From Hoplostethus atlanticus (lineage: Eukaryota; Chordata; Actinopteri; Trachichthyiformes; Trachichthyidae): DNA of 64,000 bases. The notes under the pieces were generated by a model. That model made no database searches. It was not told where the DNA came from and was given only the letters and a program-made list of their open reading frames with translations. Both the position numbers and the translations under genes were made by a program. Position 1 is the first letter of the stretch. Every line of letters starts with the position of its first letter. Shown here one piece after another: positions 23,208-34,842 of the stretch. The stretch spans positions 372,001 to 436,000 of the forward strand of contig JAXDDX010000060.1 in the NCBI GenBank assembly GCA_034670405.1, in the 5' to 3' direction.

Positions 23208-24880
23208 GACTGAAGAGTGAGCCGAAGCTACTTTGGTAGCCTGGACTTAAAACACGGCAGCTTTGCTTGGGAAAAGGACCGATTTAAACACATGGAGGTG
23301 GATTTATAGCAGCATGGCAGCAGCTAGACAGGCGTCATGTGACGGAGCTACACACCCACCTTACTACCAACACTGACACCACACCCCGGCGCTTCAGGGG
23401 GTTGTGACTGAGAATGTGTATAAAATATTAATGTACACAAACATGGTAGGTTATCAGTTTGTTGTCTCTGAACAGACCTACAGGATAGACATGTTCTCGT
23501 TGACAGTAGTCCTCGTTTTGTGAAGCCCCCGCCACTCTGTTTGCAAGGACTGTCTGGCGTCACAGGAAGGCGACATTGCTAGATGCCACTGTAATACATA
23601 CACGTTTAGTCAGACATAATCATATCGCACTATTGACCTTTCCTAGCGTGCAGCTCCCATGGCTGGTGTCAGCTTTACTCCAGACAAGGTGAAGATAATG
23701 GTCTAATGAAGGTAAAGGAACAAGATGTTCCTAAATTTATATTTGCTCTTTTGTCTCCATCTAGTGGTAAAGAGACCGTACAGCAGGACAGTGACAGGGC
23801 ACAACAGTACACAACAGTGAATTATTCTTAGTGATCTCAGCAGACTTCTTCAATGAACTCTCAGCACACGTGCTATACTGGTATTTTGGGAGATGGGTGG
23901 TGGGTATAGTCCATGACTACACTACTAGCTACTCTCAGTTAAATATAAATATTGGTTGAAAAGCTCTAACAAAACATCTCCAACTACAATTACAAGGTGA
24001 GACCAGTTTACAAATATTTACAAAATTGCATTTATCATAATTTTACCATTAAAAAGAAAGAGTTTTGAAATTTGTGCCAGTGCAGTTAGATTCAAGGCTG
24101 ATCTTTGGCCCCTTTATTTTCCCCCAGTCAGGCACATGCTTGGCAGAGTAGAGACTGCCAAGGAGTCAGTACTGTATGGTTGTCACGTACTGTGCTGCTG
24201 GACTAAAATCCTTAAGGATAGATAGCCCCTCCGCCCCACCACCACTGCTGGAACAGTGCCAGTGCACAAGAGGGATCACCTCAGTCTCAAAGGGGCCTAC
24301 ACAGTGAATCTATGGCTCTTTTTGTTTCTCGGGTGCTTTTAGGATTCAAAAGCATTGTCTAATCGAAATGCTAAGACACCTCCAATTGTGGAAGGTTTGC
24401 AGGATTAATTGTAATGTCTCACTGTGTTGTGTTGGGCTGTGGGGGATTTTCTAAGCCATAAAAATAATACAAAATAAGCATTCAAATGGGTTCTATCAAT
24501 TTGTTGCAATAAATGCCACTGAATTGACAAGTCTGTCTGCCCTGTTAGTGATATGGGCTATAAAGTTTCAACATCATTTTATTCACCATACATCATTTTT
24601 TTCATATATATATTTTACATACAAATGACAAAGGCTTAGTCCATCGAATGCTATATTATCATGTACACACATAAAAAATTGATTCAGCATGTGGGAATGG
24701 ATCATTGATTTTATTGTTTGCACTCATCTTGACATTCTGTCAAGCACAGTGAGAAAACATGGCGGGTGGTGCCCGTATCCATGGTTACGGGCGAGAGATG
24801 GCTGAGAGGTTGGAGGGTGAAGGGGGCTGGGGGCTGGTAGAGGGGAGTTGAGTTGGCAGGGGTCCTGGCAGTTCCGCTCT
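23208..24880. other. gyg1 promoter side and cpb1 3' flank; no gene
   Basis: No supported coding exon. From the left this holds the 5' UTR and promoter region of gyg1 (minus strand). From the right it holds the cpb1 3' UTR, with a minus-strand AATAAA at 24710-24715, 166 bp past the cpb1 stop. No CPA3-like exons were found, although human has CPA3 between CPB1 and GYG1. Confidence 0.5.
24710..24715 (-). terminator. Putative poly(A) signal of cpb1
   Basis: AATAAA on the minus strand, 166 bp downstream of the cpb1 stop codon. Confidence 0.55.
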
Positions 24881-27800
24881 TTAATAGAGGTTCTTCTGCA
24901 CGTAGGCGGCGATGTACTTGACGGCCAGCATGGTCTCCTCGCATGTGGGCTTGATCTGAGACTCGGGCAGCAGGAAGCCATAACGACCAGTGTCACGCAA
25001 CTCGAAGGTGAAGGAATACTTCACACCCAGGTCGTAGGCCCAGTCATCAGAGCCTCCAGCAGCGGGGTCTGAGGGGAGATAAGAGGAAGAACCCGATTAA
25101 GAAGAGCAATGACTATAACAAATACTGGGTTGGGGGGCCATAAAAGAGTCTGTTCATTTGGAATAGCTAGCGTGGTTCATGATAAGTCATGGTCTTTTGT
25201 AGTTTCTAGAGGCCATATGCCTTAATAGAGGTTTGTGTATTGTGAACACATCATAATACATACTATTAGGAGTGGAAAAGAGTACTATCAAGCTTCTCTC
25301 TATGCCCTATCTCCACTATGGAGAGCAATTTGGCTGCAACATTTATTGTACTTACAGATGGTAGCAGCACCAGGGCCACTGGTGTAGCGGGTACCGTACA
25401 GACTACGCAGAGCAGAAGAGGCTCCCTGAGCCACCTTCAGCTACAACACAGAGAAGGAACATAGTCAGCTGAGTTGAAGCAAAAAGAAAACTATACAAAA
25501 GCGAACAGAACAGCACAGACACACTGAAGTACATGTTATACGGAGCAACTATAATTAAAAACAGATAGTAAGTAGTAAGAATGGTGAATATATGTAATTA
25601 CTCTTGCAGCATCCATTACATTTGTCAAAACAACAGATTTTTTTGATTTTACAACAAATAGTGAAAAGGAACAGTGAGTGCCTATACAGGAAATGAGACC
25701 CCCAGTGAAATGCACAAGCAGGAAACTATATTTTTGGGCAGAAAGATCAGTGATGACAGATTCCTGGAGTTCTTTTGTTCTGCAAAGTATTGGAAGAGGA
25801 GGAAAATTACAAGTGAGTAATAGAGAGGCAGAGATGTGTGATCCACTGCAGTCAGTGTGAGAGCTGGAGCAGGGGTGTGAGTGTTAAGCACAGCCCTCGG
25901 ACACCCCAGTGAGAGGTAAAAGAGCTGCTTGCTTCCTTTGAGAATGAGCCATATGAGCCGGAGTCAGGGAGTAAATGATTTGCAGCGGCTAAGTATAGGC
26001 TTAAGATAAGAGTGATAATGGGACTGGGTTCGGTCCTTTGTGCAAGGGCTAAATCATTTTAGAGAAAGGGGCATCAGTGACTGTATGTTCTGAGATCATA
26101 ATATTCTTTTTTGGTCTTTTTTTCTGACAATTATGATATTCTCTGAATGGAGATGCTCATCCTACTCGAAATGTTACCCACTAAAAAGACATTTTTCATT
26201 TTTAAGTTGAAGATATTTGAAGTTGATTTAAAGTGTGTTGATTAATCAATGAGATTCCCTTATAATATGATTGAAAAATAGCACATAAGACCAACATTAC
26301 AAGTCAGTTTCTAATCTGCCGGCACTATTATCACCTCTGGTACTCCTGTCAAAGAGCATTAAATGTCTAATATCTTAAATCTTATTGTCACTGTGTTGAA
26401 ATGTGTGCATTTCCATGTTGGATGACTATTTGCTCGTTGTGACTGAGCTCCACTGTGTGTCTGTTGACCCGCCTGTATGTACAATAAGCCCTTTACGGCA
26501 GGTGATGGTGACTGACCAGCTCGCTGTGGTGTGCAGCCAGCTGATAAGTGTAGGAGTAGGGGAAGAGCAGCAGCTGGGAGTAGGAGTGGACGGTGATGTA
26601 GGCCTTGATGATGGACTTATTCCTGCGGATGAAGTCAGCAACATTCTTGACCTCAATCTCAGACTCAGCCTTGCTTCCACAGTAGATGTCGCTGCAGGGG
26701 TTGCTGGACGCTCCGGTAGCTGGAGTAAAATCACGTTGAGGACAGTTGTTAAGTTTTTAGGGAAACAGACGGAAAGTAAATAATGGTGACAGCAGGTTAC
26801 TCCTCAACTTAAATAATAAAACCTTTTTATAGATGCATATGTTGAATTTCTTACTTTCAAAATGAGTTATGGTTACACTTAAGGCACGAGCAAACTGTGT
26901 CCATGTTCCACTTACTGCACCAGCCAGCATTAAAGTTCCTATTGGGGTCAGCTCCGATGCAGCTGGATCCAGACTTCCTGGAGCGAGTTTTCCTCCACAT
27001 CCTGTTCTAAAGTGCCCAAATGCACAAAATACACACTCAAGTACACTTTTAACGAATCAACAAATACTGTAACATTACCGATACAGCTCTGCAATAGGTT
27101 TAATTATAGATTTAGAAGTGAATATTTAACATACACTCTTGTGGGTGTAGTCATAGCCATCAATGTTGAAGACAGGCAGAACAAAGAAATCAAACTGGTT
27201 GAGCAGGCTGGTCATCTGAGAATTGCTGCCATAGGTGGAGAGAGCCTGAGGAAGATCGGAGGAGGTTTTGGCACTGTAAGGGATAGAAACACTAAAAGTC
27301 TGGAGATGGAAACAAATACTAGCCTTGTCTTCCTTACCTCCTTGACAAACCACTGGCAGAAAGCAGGAGAGATCCACTCTCTGGCATGGATGCCACAGTC
27401 CATGAAGATAGCAGGCTTGGTGGAGCTAGACTTACTACCGATCTGTGGTTGTGAAGGGAGGCGTTAGACAGGTTGTGGCCATGATACGTTTGTTACAAGG
27501 AATTGAGTTACAAACAAGGAATACCTTGAGGACGGTCATGGGGCGTCCCTCGTAGGTGTTTCCAATCACCTGCTTGCTGATCAGTTTTGGATTGGAGGAG
27601 GAAATAGAAGAAATCCAGGCCTTGGATCTGAAATCAAAAGAATAGAACAAATAAGATCACTGAGTGAGATCAGAGAGAGATGAAGAGAGAGAGAGAGAGA
27701 GAGAGGGAGTAAAAGTCAAATAGGGATAGACATTATGAATGGGATGCTCTTTTGCCCCATACTTTGGCCCAGTTGTTGTACTTGGTGTAGCTGTGGGTCT

Positions 27801-29286
27801 TAGGGGAGACCTCATTGTTGTCAGCCTGGGCATCAGCAGCGGCCTGCAGATCCTCAATCAGGACCCTGAAGATGAGAGAGTCAACCCGGATCAATATTAT
27901 TTTTCACACAAGCAATTCTATATTTATCTCCTGCTCATATCCTCCTATTGTAAAATTTGGAAAAGGGGTTAATTAAACACGCATCCAAATGTCATAAGAA
28001 TTGATTGTGCATTGATTTTATGTTCAGTGTGGAAGAGGAAATTGAATATTTCTGTCTATTCTGCATCATTGCGCTGACACCTACTCATGCTCCATGTCGT
28101 TTTGCTGCAGCATGGTGTACACAATATCAGTGTAGGCGGCAGGCACGTGGATGTCCACATCAATGTCGATGGTCACCAGCTCAGCAGCCTCAGGGCTCCA
28201 GAAGTCAACCTGCAGATGGCGCCACAGACAAACACTTGATCACGTTGAGCCTTTCAGACAACGAAGGAATAAAGCAATGAGTTTTCCTATTTTGGAGTTG
28301 GATGAAATTCTTATTGTGAAGTGAGAACGAGATGCCCCCGATGCTGAAATGTATAATGTTGCTTAATTTTAACATTCAAAAAAAAAAAAAAAAAAAAAAA
28401 AAAAGTGCAGTTACGTATGATTAACGAGCACTGAATGAATGATCAGAAAAACCTGAGAAAGTAGGTCCAATTTAGCCTATGTCACCTTTTGCAAACCAAT
28501 TCAACCCCTGCAGTGAGTGAGAATAGCACACTTAGGTCGGCGTGTGTGAAGGCGGACTGGTACCTCCATGCTGTTAGCCAGCTCCTTAATGAGGGTCACA
28601 TGCTCGTCAACCACAGGCTTCAGACGGAAGACTTTATCTCTGTTCAAAAGAAAGGTATTAAGAATGCAATAGCCACCATTTTGCTGTTCACATTTCTGAG
28701 CACTCATTTGAGTTTATTTCCCCTTGAGACGGACACATACGGCAACAATATGAGGACGCTGGTGATCTTTTTAAACACCAAACCCACAATCTGCATCCTT
28801 TCTCCACTTTTACTTCTGCACCAGTCTGTTACTCTATGACTATACTGATGTGTCCACCAATATCAGCTATATACGCTTCCAGAGCAGATGTATGAATCTG
28901 TACGTTCAGTTTCTGTAGCTGGAGATGTAATATAACAAGTGTGACAAATAATAACAAATATTAAAATTGAGATATTTTGAATTGTCAGGAGGGTTAATGA
29001 CATCAAATCAGGAAGATGGCCTACTTACGCACTTGGTACACTAGCTAATGCTGAATACAATGATACAAAGCAGCTAGGTAATAAGCTGCGGTGTCATTGA
29101 GCTTGCATCTATCGCTGTGAAAATAAATAAAGCAACGCAGAGTCATGAATAGCAGTGCCATTTTGACATGGCCCTATAGCCTATAATGTTATTTTTGCTC
29201 CAATAAAGATTAGAAATGTACCCCTCGAAGCGCGTGATGTCAGCCAGGGCAAATGCCACCAATCCGAAAAGCAGCAGGACCTTCAT
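24881..29286 (-). CDS. cpb1: Pancreatic procarboxypeptidase B, eleven exons, with a one-base frame problem in exon 5
   Basis: Exons on the minus strand are 29222-29286, 28564-28639, 28085-28209, 27763-27865, 27525-27627, 27338-27442, 27135-27245, 26916-27006, 26517-26719, 25356-25440 and 24881-25068. They total 1255 nt, one more than the 1254 needed for 417 aa, the human CPB1 length. The product is a secreted M14 zinc carboxypeptidase. A signal peptide ([15 protein letters not shown]) comes first, then an activation propeptide, then the enzyme. Zinc ligands lie in DCGIHAREW (His69, Glu72) and TVHSYS (His196). DPNRNFN gives Asn144/Arg145, TIYPAAGG gives Tyr248, and [12 protein letters not shown] gives Glu270 (mature numbering). 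The pocket residue in GGSDDW is Asp255, which means B-type specificity for C-terminal Lys/Arg; A-type enzymes have Ile there. Exon 5 begins ATCCAAGGCCTGG where ATCCAGGCCTGG (I-Q-A-W) is expected; see the finding. Confidence 0.92.
25441..26516. other. cpb1 intron 9; nothing further recognised
   Basis: An intron of about 1.1 kb between the exons at 26517-26719 and 25356-25440. It is AT-rich with no repeat or ORF of note. Confidence 0.5.
28378..28404. repeat. Poly-A run in cpb1 intron 2
   Basis: An uninterrupted run of 27 A residues. It may be the tail of a retroposed fragment, but the adjacent sequence is not recognisable. Confidence 0.9.
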
Positions 29287-29320
29287 GTTGCCAATGAGGC
29301 AGAGCTCACCTCAGGACAGC

Positions 29321-29330
29321 ACATATATAA
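29321..29330 (-). promoter_or_regulatory. TATA box of cpb1
   Basis: TTATATATGT on the minus strand, about 35-44 bp upstream of the ATG at 29286. The transcription start would be near 29298, leaving a very short 5' UTR, as is usual for pancreatic zymogen genes. An E-box (CACCTG on the plus strand) at about 29396-29401 could serve bHLH factors of the acinar programme; that is inference. Confidence 0.6.
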
Positions 29331-30488
29331 CCGCGGCCCTCCACCCGTCCACCAATCCTCATGTGTGATGCAGCAACGTGTCATGTGCTGCACTGTGCAC
29401 CTGTTGTTTTTAGGTGCTACGTGGAGATACAGGGCCTAAAAGATGCATGCTCAATGATTAACGGATACATGGTGGATGCCAAGGTTGAGCCAAGGTCACT
29501 TGATTTTGACTATGTACTGTAATTCCTGTCACTGTCGGCCTTTAGGACGTTTTGGTGACTCACAACACATTTTCATGAGGTCATTTAAAAATATACACCT
29601 TGGGATTGTGGATTTTTTTCCTTCATTTTATTCATATTTCCATATATTCACAAACTGTACACATACAGAATAGAAAAAAAAATATCTATCAACATGTTTA
29701 AATACCACAGAGACAACCACCATAGATATTGACAATAATCACCCTACCTGGAGTGCTTGTGTCGCACTTTTTTTATCTATACAGTATGATACTCCCAGAC
29801 TTGGCGACATCTCAGACCACTGCATGTCAATCATATTATGCAAATACACTTATACATTGTCACGAGGAGCACAGAATTTGACAATACCATATATAGCACA
29901 CAGGCACCACCTATCATAGTCATACGGGTTATCTGCTGACATCAATGTACATCACACGTTTGCTGGACATTTCCAGCCAATTGTTTCATGTTTACAACTG
30001 CTGGCAGAGCATAAGAGCGTATATAGCTAGCATGTGATTTTCTTGAGTTTTAGCTTTAGCATCATTGTTGAGCTCTTGATCACTGTCCCGACTGGTGAAA
30101 GACCTGCTAAACACACAGAATGGTTACCACTGGACATGGATATTACTGTTAAGCTGAGATGGTAAAACCCTTGCAGTGCTTGCATATCTGCATGCGCATG
30201 CTGGCATGTTGCGTCTGCCGGTATGAGTGTGACAGACATGAGCGTTATATGATGTGTGCTGTTTTACTTAATAATTAATCTGCTGATCAGCATTAAGCAA
30301 GGTAGTGAATGTCTCTTGGACTAACTCATAGTAGGATATGAATACAACATTCAATATTACATCCATGTCTGCATGGTTCAGTGCTTGGTAATACAGTTGG
30401 GGTTCTAAAAGTGTGGAACGTCTCCATTTTCAGCCCTTTTACCACAGAACTAAAAGAGCAGGGAGTGAATCTGTACTCTTATCCTTTT
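29331..30488. other. Interval between agtr1 stop and cpb1 promoter
   Basis: Contains the 3' UTR and flank of agtr1 and the upstream region of cpb1. A minus-strand AATAAA at 29627-29632 is about 860 bp past the agtr1 stop and is a possible poly(A) signal. If used, the agtr1 transcript would end only about 0.3 kb before the cpb1 promoter. No other gene was seen. Confidence 0.4.
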
Positions 30489-31583
30489 TCACTTAACGTC
30501 AGAGGAGGCCTTGCTTTTGGCCGTGAGGCTCAGTGCCTCAGAGGCCCGGTAGGAGAGGGAGCTCATCTTGGAGCTGATGCTAGGGTGAGCCCCGGGAGGC
30601 CCACTGGGGGAGCAGTGCAACAGACGCAGTAGGTTTTTGCGAAAGTTGTGCCCCACAAAGCCGTAGAGAATGGGGTTAACGCAGCTGTTGAGGAAGGCAA
30701 AGCAGATGGTCAAGGGAATGGCGGTGTCAATGATTTCCAGGATGGCACAGTTCTTCAGCACTGCCAGCTGGGTCAGCACCTGCATGAAGTGGAACACCTG
30801 ATGGGGCACCCAGCACAGGAAGAAGGCCAGGACAGCTGCCGCTAGCATGCGGAGTACCTCGTCGTCCCGGGAGCGGGAGCTTTTCTGGATGTGTCTCGCT
30901 CCCAGCAGCGCCCGTCCGATAAGGCAGTAACAGGTGATGATGATGAGGAAGGGCACCAGGAAGCCCAGTAGGCTTTTCATCAGGCTGATGGCCAGCAGGA
31001 GATGTTTCAGATGTTTCATGGTGTTTTCATCGTCTTGGTGCAGAGTGGCACACACTGTGGCAGTAGAGTTTGCTATGGTGTGAACATCCCTGGTCAACGC
31101 TGTGGGCACACTAAGCAGGAAAGAAAATAGCCAGATCAGCACGCAGGTGATGTGCGCATACACCACAGTGCGAAACCTGCGTGATCGCACTGGGTGGACA
31201 ATGGCCAGATAACGGTCGATGCTGAGCGCCGTGAGGAAGAAGATGCTGGTGTAGAGGTTAAACATGATCAGCCCTGCACTGGCCTTGCACAGGAATCCTC
31301 CAAAGGGCCAGTGGTAGCCTCTGGCAGTAAAGGTGGCCCACATGGGCAGGGTGATAAGGAAGGTTAGGTCAGAAACAGCAAGATTGAGCACAAAAATGTT
31401 GGCCACTGTCTTGAGCTTCATGTATCTGTAGATGACAGCCACCACCATGCTGTTGCCCACGATGCCAATGACAAAGTTACAGCCATAGACAACGGGCACG
31501 ATGGTGAAGATTAATTCATGGCTTCCAGACATGCCGCACTTCAGATCTATCCCTTTTGTCGCTCTTGCCGTTATATTCTGCAT
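30489..31583 (-). CDS. agtr1: Angiotensin II receptor type 1 (class A GPCR)
   Basis: An intact single-exon frame of 364 aa (human AT1 is 359). It is a seven-transmembrane plasma-membrane receptor for angiotensin II, coupled mainly to Gq/11, acting in vascular tone and salt balance. Seen directly: N-glycosylation sites Asn3 (NIT) and Asn172 (NST); extracellular cysteines Cys16, Cys99, Cys178 and Cys279, the two AT1 disulfide pairs; DRY at 123-125; CWVP at 257-260 in TM6; and NPILY at 303-307 in TM7. Lys203 and Asp286 correspond to the ligand-binding Lys199 and Asp281 of human AT1. The tail keeps KMSSLSYR, matching the AT1 tail motif KMSTLSYR used in phosphorylation and arrestin binding. A 3' splice site (TTCTTTTATAG) lies at about 31692 on the minus strand, 110 bp before the ATG, so non-coding 5' exons are expected, as in mammals. 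Fish often have two copies (agtr1a/agtr1b); which one this is cannot be told here. Confidence 0.96.
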   Translation of the reverse strand: MQNITARATKGIDLKCGMSGSHELIFTIVPVVYGCNFVIGIVGNSMVVAVIYRYMKLKTVANIFVLNLAVSDLTFLITLPMWATFTARGYHWPFGGFLCKASAGLIMFNLYTSIFFLTALSIDRYLAIVHPVRSRRFRTVVYAHITCVLIWLFSFLLSVPTALTRDVHTIANSTATVCATLHQDDENTMKHLKHLLLAISLMKSLLGFLVPFLIIITCYCLIGRALLGARHIQKSSRSRDDEVLRMLAAAVLAFFLCWVPHQVFHFMQVLTQLAVLKNCAILEIIDTAIPLTICFAFLNSCVNPILYGFVGHNFRKNLLRLLHCSPSGPPGAHPSISSKMSSLSYRASEALSLTAKSKASSDVK

Positions 31584-31691
31584 TTTCCCTTTTTTTAGTG
31601 CCAGATCCTGGGACTTTTAAACAGGGGGCCCTGTCGGCAGGGTGCGTCTGTGGTGACTGATACTGGCCTTGGGCGAAGGCCTCAGCAAGTC
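31584..31691 (-). other. agtr1: 5' UTR part of the agtr1 coding exon
   Basis: On the minus strand a pyrimidine-rich acceptor (TTTCTTTTATAG) ends at 31692, and the exon would begin with GACTTGCTGAGG at 31691. There is no upstream in-frame extension of the receptor. Confidence 0.5.
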
Positions 31692-32166
31692 CTATAAAAG
31701 AAACACAGCAGAAATGTCACAGACAGTCTAGGGGAAGAGCCGTCATTACTACTGGCACGGCCCATAAACGCTAATCCACACGAGCGCCCATGAAAGTGCT
31801 CACCCTACACCAGCTCATTAAAGACCTGCACATTAAAACCATCCTGACGCTTTATGTTATTTCTGTAAAATAATAGGCCATCAAAAACAGATGTTGTATG
31901 TTATTCAATATTCCAAAAATGCCCTTTGAAACATCGTTGAGCAGACAGTCTGAATTCTGCCTCCTCCTTTAAAACGTCTCTTTGCTAATGAACGGCAACA
32001 GTAAAACTGTACAGTGTTTATCAAATGGTCCGTCCATCTGGGTGGACTGTCAGCACCCGGAAGGAGAACATTTATGCTGTGTGTTACGACCTGTGTTAAT
32101 GAAGACTGCATGGCAAAGTGCGTGCTTAGATAACAACGCCATTAAGCACTGAGGTACTAGGGAGCG

Positions 32167-32178
32167 CGAGAGAGAGAG

Positions 32179-32222
<44 letters not shown>
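32167..32222. repeat. (GA)n microsatellite
   Basis: About 28 GA units with one C interruption near 32181. Confidence 0.95.
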
Positions 32223-32226
<4 letters not shown>

Positions 32227-34770
32227 TAGGCTCCAGTCACTGTAAAAGACATGTCACGTTTCAAGCCCTTGGTGTGCTGAGATACCCAGCATGGGAACTT
32301 CTAATCAGCACACACCTAAACAAACAGGACAGCAGGGATTCAGCTCCGTGGAAACTTTGCTCTGTGAGAAAATCAAACCTGCATGCTGCGGAAAAATTGC
32401 CTCCGGCTATTTTTTTGCTTCATTTGTAAAAGCAGAATGTGAGATGGGAATAAAAACAAATTCTCCCTTTACTTGAGAGTCTTTATGTTTTAATAGCTCT
32501 AATGCATGTCATTAGTGGCGCTGGTGTAGTAATATTAGCGCAAGCCTATTACTATAGCTGCAAAGACAGTTTTTGTTATTTATTACGTTAAATGACAACA
32601 TGATGGTGGTTACTTTAAAACCAAACAATGGAACAGATGCCAGGAAAAAAATGTGGCTTGAATTTGTGTTTTGAAATTGAGTAAATACATGGATAGTAAA
32701 ATTCTGATTTTATGGGCAGTTTCTACAGTATGAAATGTAAACTATTCCATACAACCCATTACCTAAGTTAGCAACTGGATGTCCTTTCCTCAGATCAGCA
32801 GTTCTGCCACAAGATGGCATTCAAGATTCAAACATTTTCCCCTCTTTCACCTTGATGAGACACATTTTGTCTTGTGTCAGCTGGTATAGCTAAACTGCTT
32901 CTACAATAAATCCTGTTGCTGTTGCATTTGCTGTGCCCTGTTTGCAACTGCTAACTACTCATTGAAGGCATTATTAAAAACTTTCACTATCCACCTGATC
33001 AAGCCTCTGGTTGGCATTAAGTAGAACTATTTCATCTCTCAGTCAAAGATATGCCCATTTTCCACCAGGTTTCAGTAGAAAGCCTTCTTGCACTAAAGCA
33101 ACAGCCATATCGGTTGCAGATGTGGGGATCATTGAGAATGGGAGATGTCTGGATGCCAAGGGCAACAGAATAATGAAATATCTCTGAGCGCTTCCTCCAC
33201 AGACCTGGTGTAGCGGGCTAAAGCAGCAACGCAGATGTCACTGCTTAGATTTACATTTGTTTTCTTTTGCTAATGATTATTACAGTTAGCTGTAAATTTA
33301 AGCTCTAAGCCAGACAGTGACAAAACACATATCAGGTTTCCATCTTAAGGATTTAAAACTGTTTCAGAAAATCTCTTAAATACTTATTTCTGCTGGCCAG
33401 AAATGGAATTATGGGAGAAAATATACACCACATGCCTTTTACCATGTTTGGGAGGGTTGGCATTTCAACTCAACAGTATTTTTCCACGAGGGAGATGCAC
33501 AAGGTTAGGGCGAATGTGAAGGGGGTGAATTTAAACAAGGCTGATGAGATGGCTTAGACTTATTGCTGCCTATATAGTAGCTATCTTATGTAAGTGAGCC
33601 CCATAATAAAGGTCAGGTAGCACAGGCAGAAGGTAACTCAGAAGCAGGTGATTTAGTGTAGCCGCGGCCAGTGAAATATGGCTAGGAATGGGATGGCACA
33701 TTACTGGATGATAGCCATAAAGCCTGGGTGACCACAGACAGGAAGGTAAACAGCTACTTCACAGGGTCTGTGAACAAGTCCCATCCTGTTGGACAAGACA
33801 AAGGTCCAGAGTGCTGGGCTGGACAATAAAATCAGGATTGGGAGACATATTAGCTTCACAGTGCAAAGACATTCTTTTAAAGATGCTATTCCAGGATATT
33901 TAATTACAGCCTCTTCCTGGGATTACAGGAATTTTTGAACATGCTAAAGAAGTTAAAGTCTCATTCAGGGTGAGGGGGCTGCAGTGAGCGTGGTTAAAAA
34001 CATGGCTCCCGTCAACAGAGCTATCTGAGGCTACCCTTGGCCTGATAACCAGGCTGCTCTGACATGAGCACCACCATCTGGCTGCCCATAGAGAGAGACA
34101 CTAAAATGTCTGGTTGATGGAGTTAATGATTTATATCAGCCCATTATGAAGTCTGCTGCATCTTACTGGGAACACACTACCTCAGCAGGATCCTTGTGCA
34201 CACTACTAAACAATGATCATCTTCTCATTTAGGTCTCTTTTCCCCCCGTACAGTCATCAGAAGGTATTGGGACAACAGGAGTGCTTCCCTTTGCTGTTTT
34301 TTGTTGCTTGAATCTTGAAACATGTTAGAGGAATATAATTTTACCGCCCCCACAAACAAAAAACGGTTGCAGAAAATCTACCAGTCCCAAAATTGCACTG
34401 ACTTGCTTATTAGTGCAATTCTACCCAACAATACTTTTCTACAGTGTGGGATAATAAAATGGAACAACCTGATAGCTAAATGCCAGCCTTAATGTTTCGG
34501 CATGTTTAGCTAGCGCTCCAGCCACTAACTTGCCCTCCTACAAGTCACTTCCTCCTACGTCTCAACCTACAGGGGGGGCTGCTTCAGCAGTGGAGTTAAT
34601 CCCAGTTAGTTTTCTCATTGAACTCCTTAGTAAAAATGAACCAAGAGCAACCTCCCTGCTGAAGAAACACTTCAAAGCGTGAGGCTATGGTGGTACCGTG
34701 CATTCACGTTGACTGTAATTTACTTAAAAAAAAAAAAATACATGGAATTAATAGACTGTCTATACATTCA

Positions 34771-34772
<2 letters not shown>
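32223..34772. other. Upstream region or first intron of agtr1; no gene recognised
   Basis: No supported exon. The stretch is AT-rich, looks mostly single-copy, and has no repeat with visible termini. Confidence 0.4.

Positions 34773-34838
<66 letters not shown>
34773..34838. repeat. Compound (GT)n(GA)n microsatellite
   Basis: About 17 GT units passing directly into about 16 GA units. Confidence 0.95.

Positions 34839-34842
<4 letters not shown>

Noticed and set aside
23208..24709. Search for a cpa3 copy between gyg1 and cpb1
   Set aside because: No M14 peptidase motif (HxxE, NPDG-like or FELRD-like) is found in this interval on either strand.
24881..29286. Naming this gene as a carboxypeptidase A
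   Set aside because: The pocket residue is Asp255 (GGSDDW), the C-terminal region follows the CPB1 pattern, and the length equals CPB1 once exon 5 is corrected.
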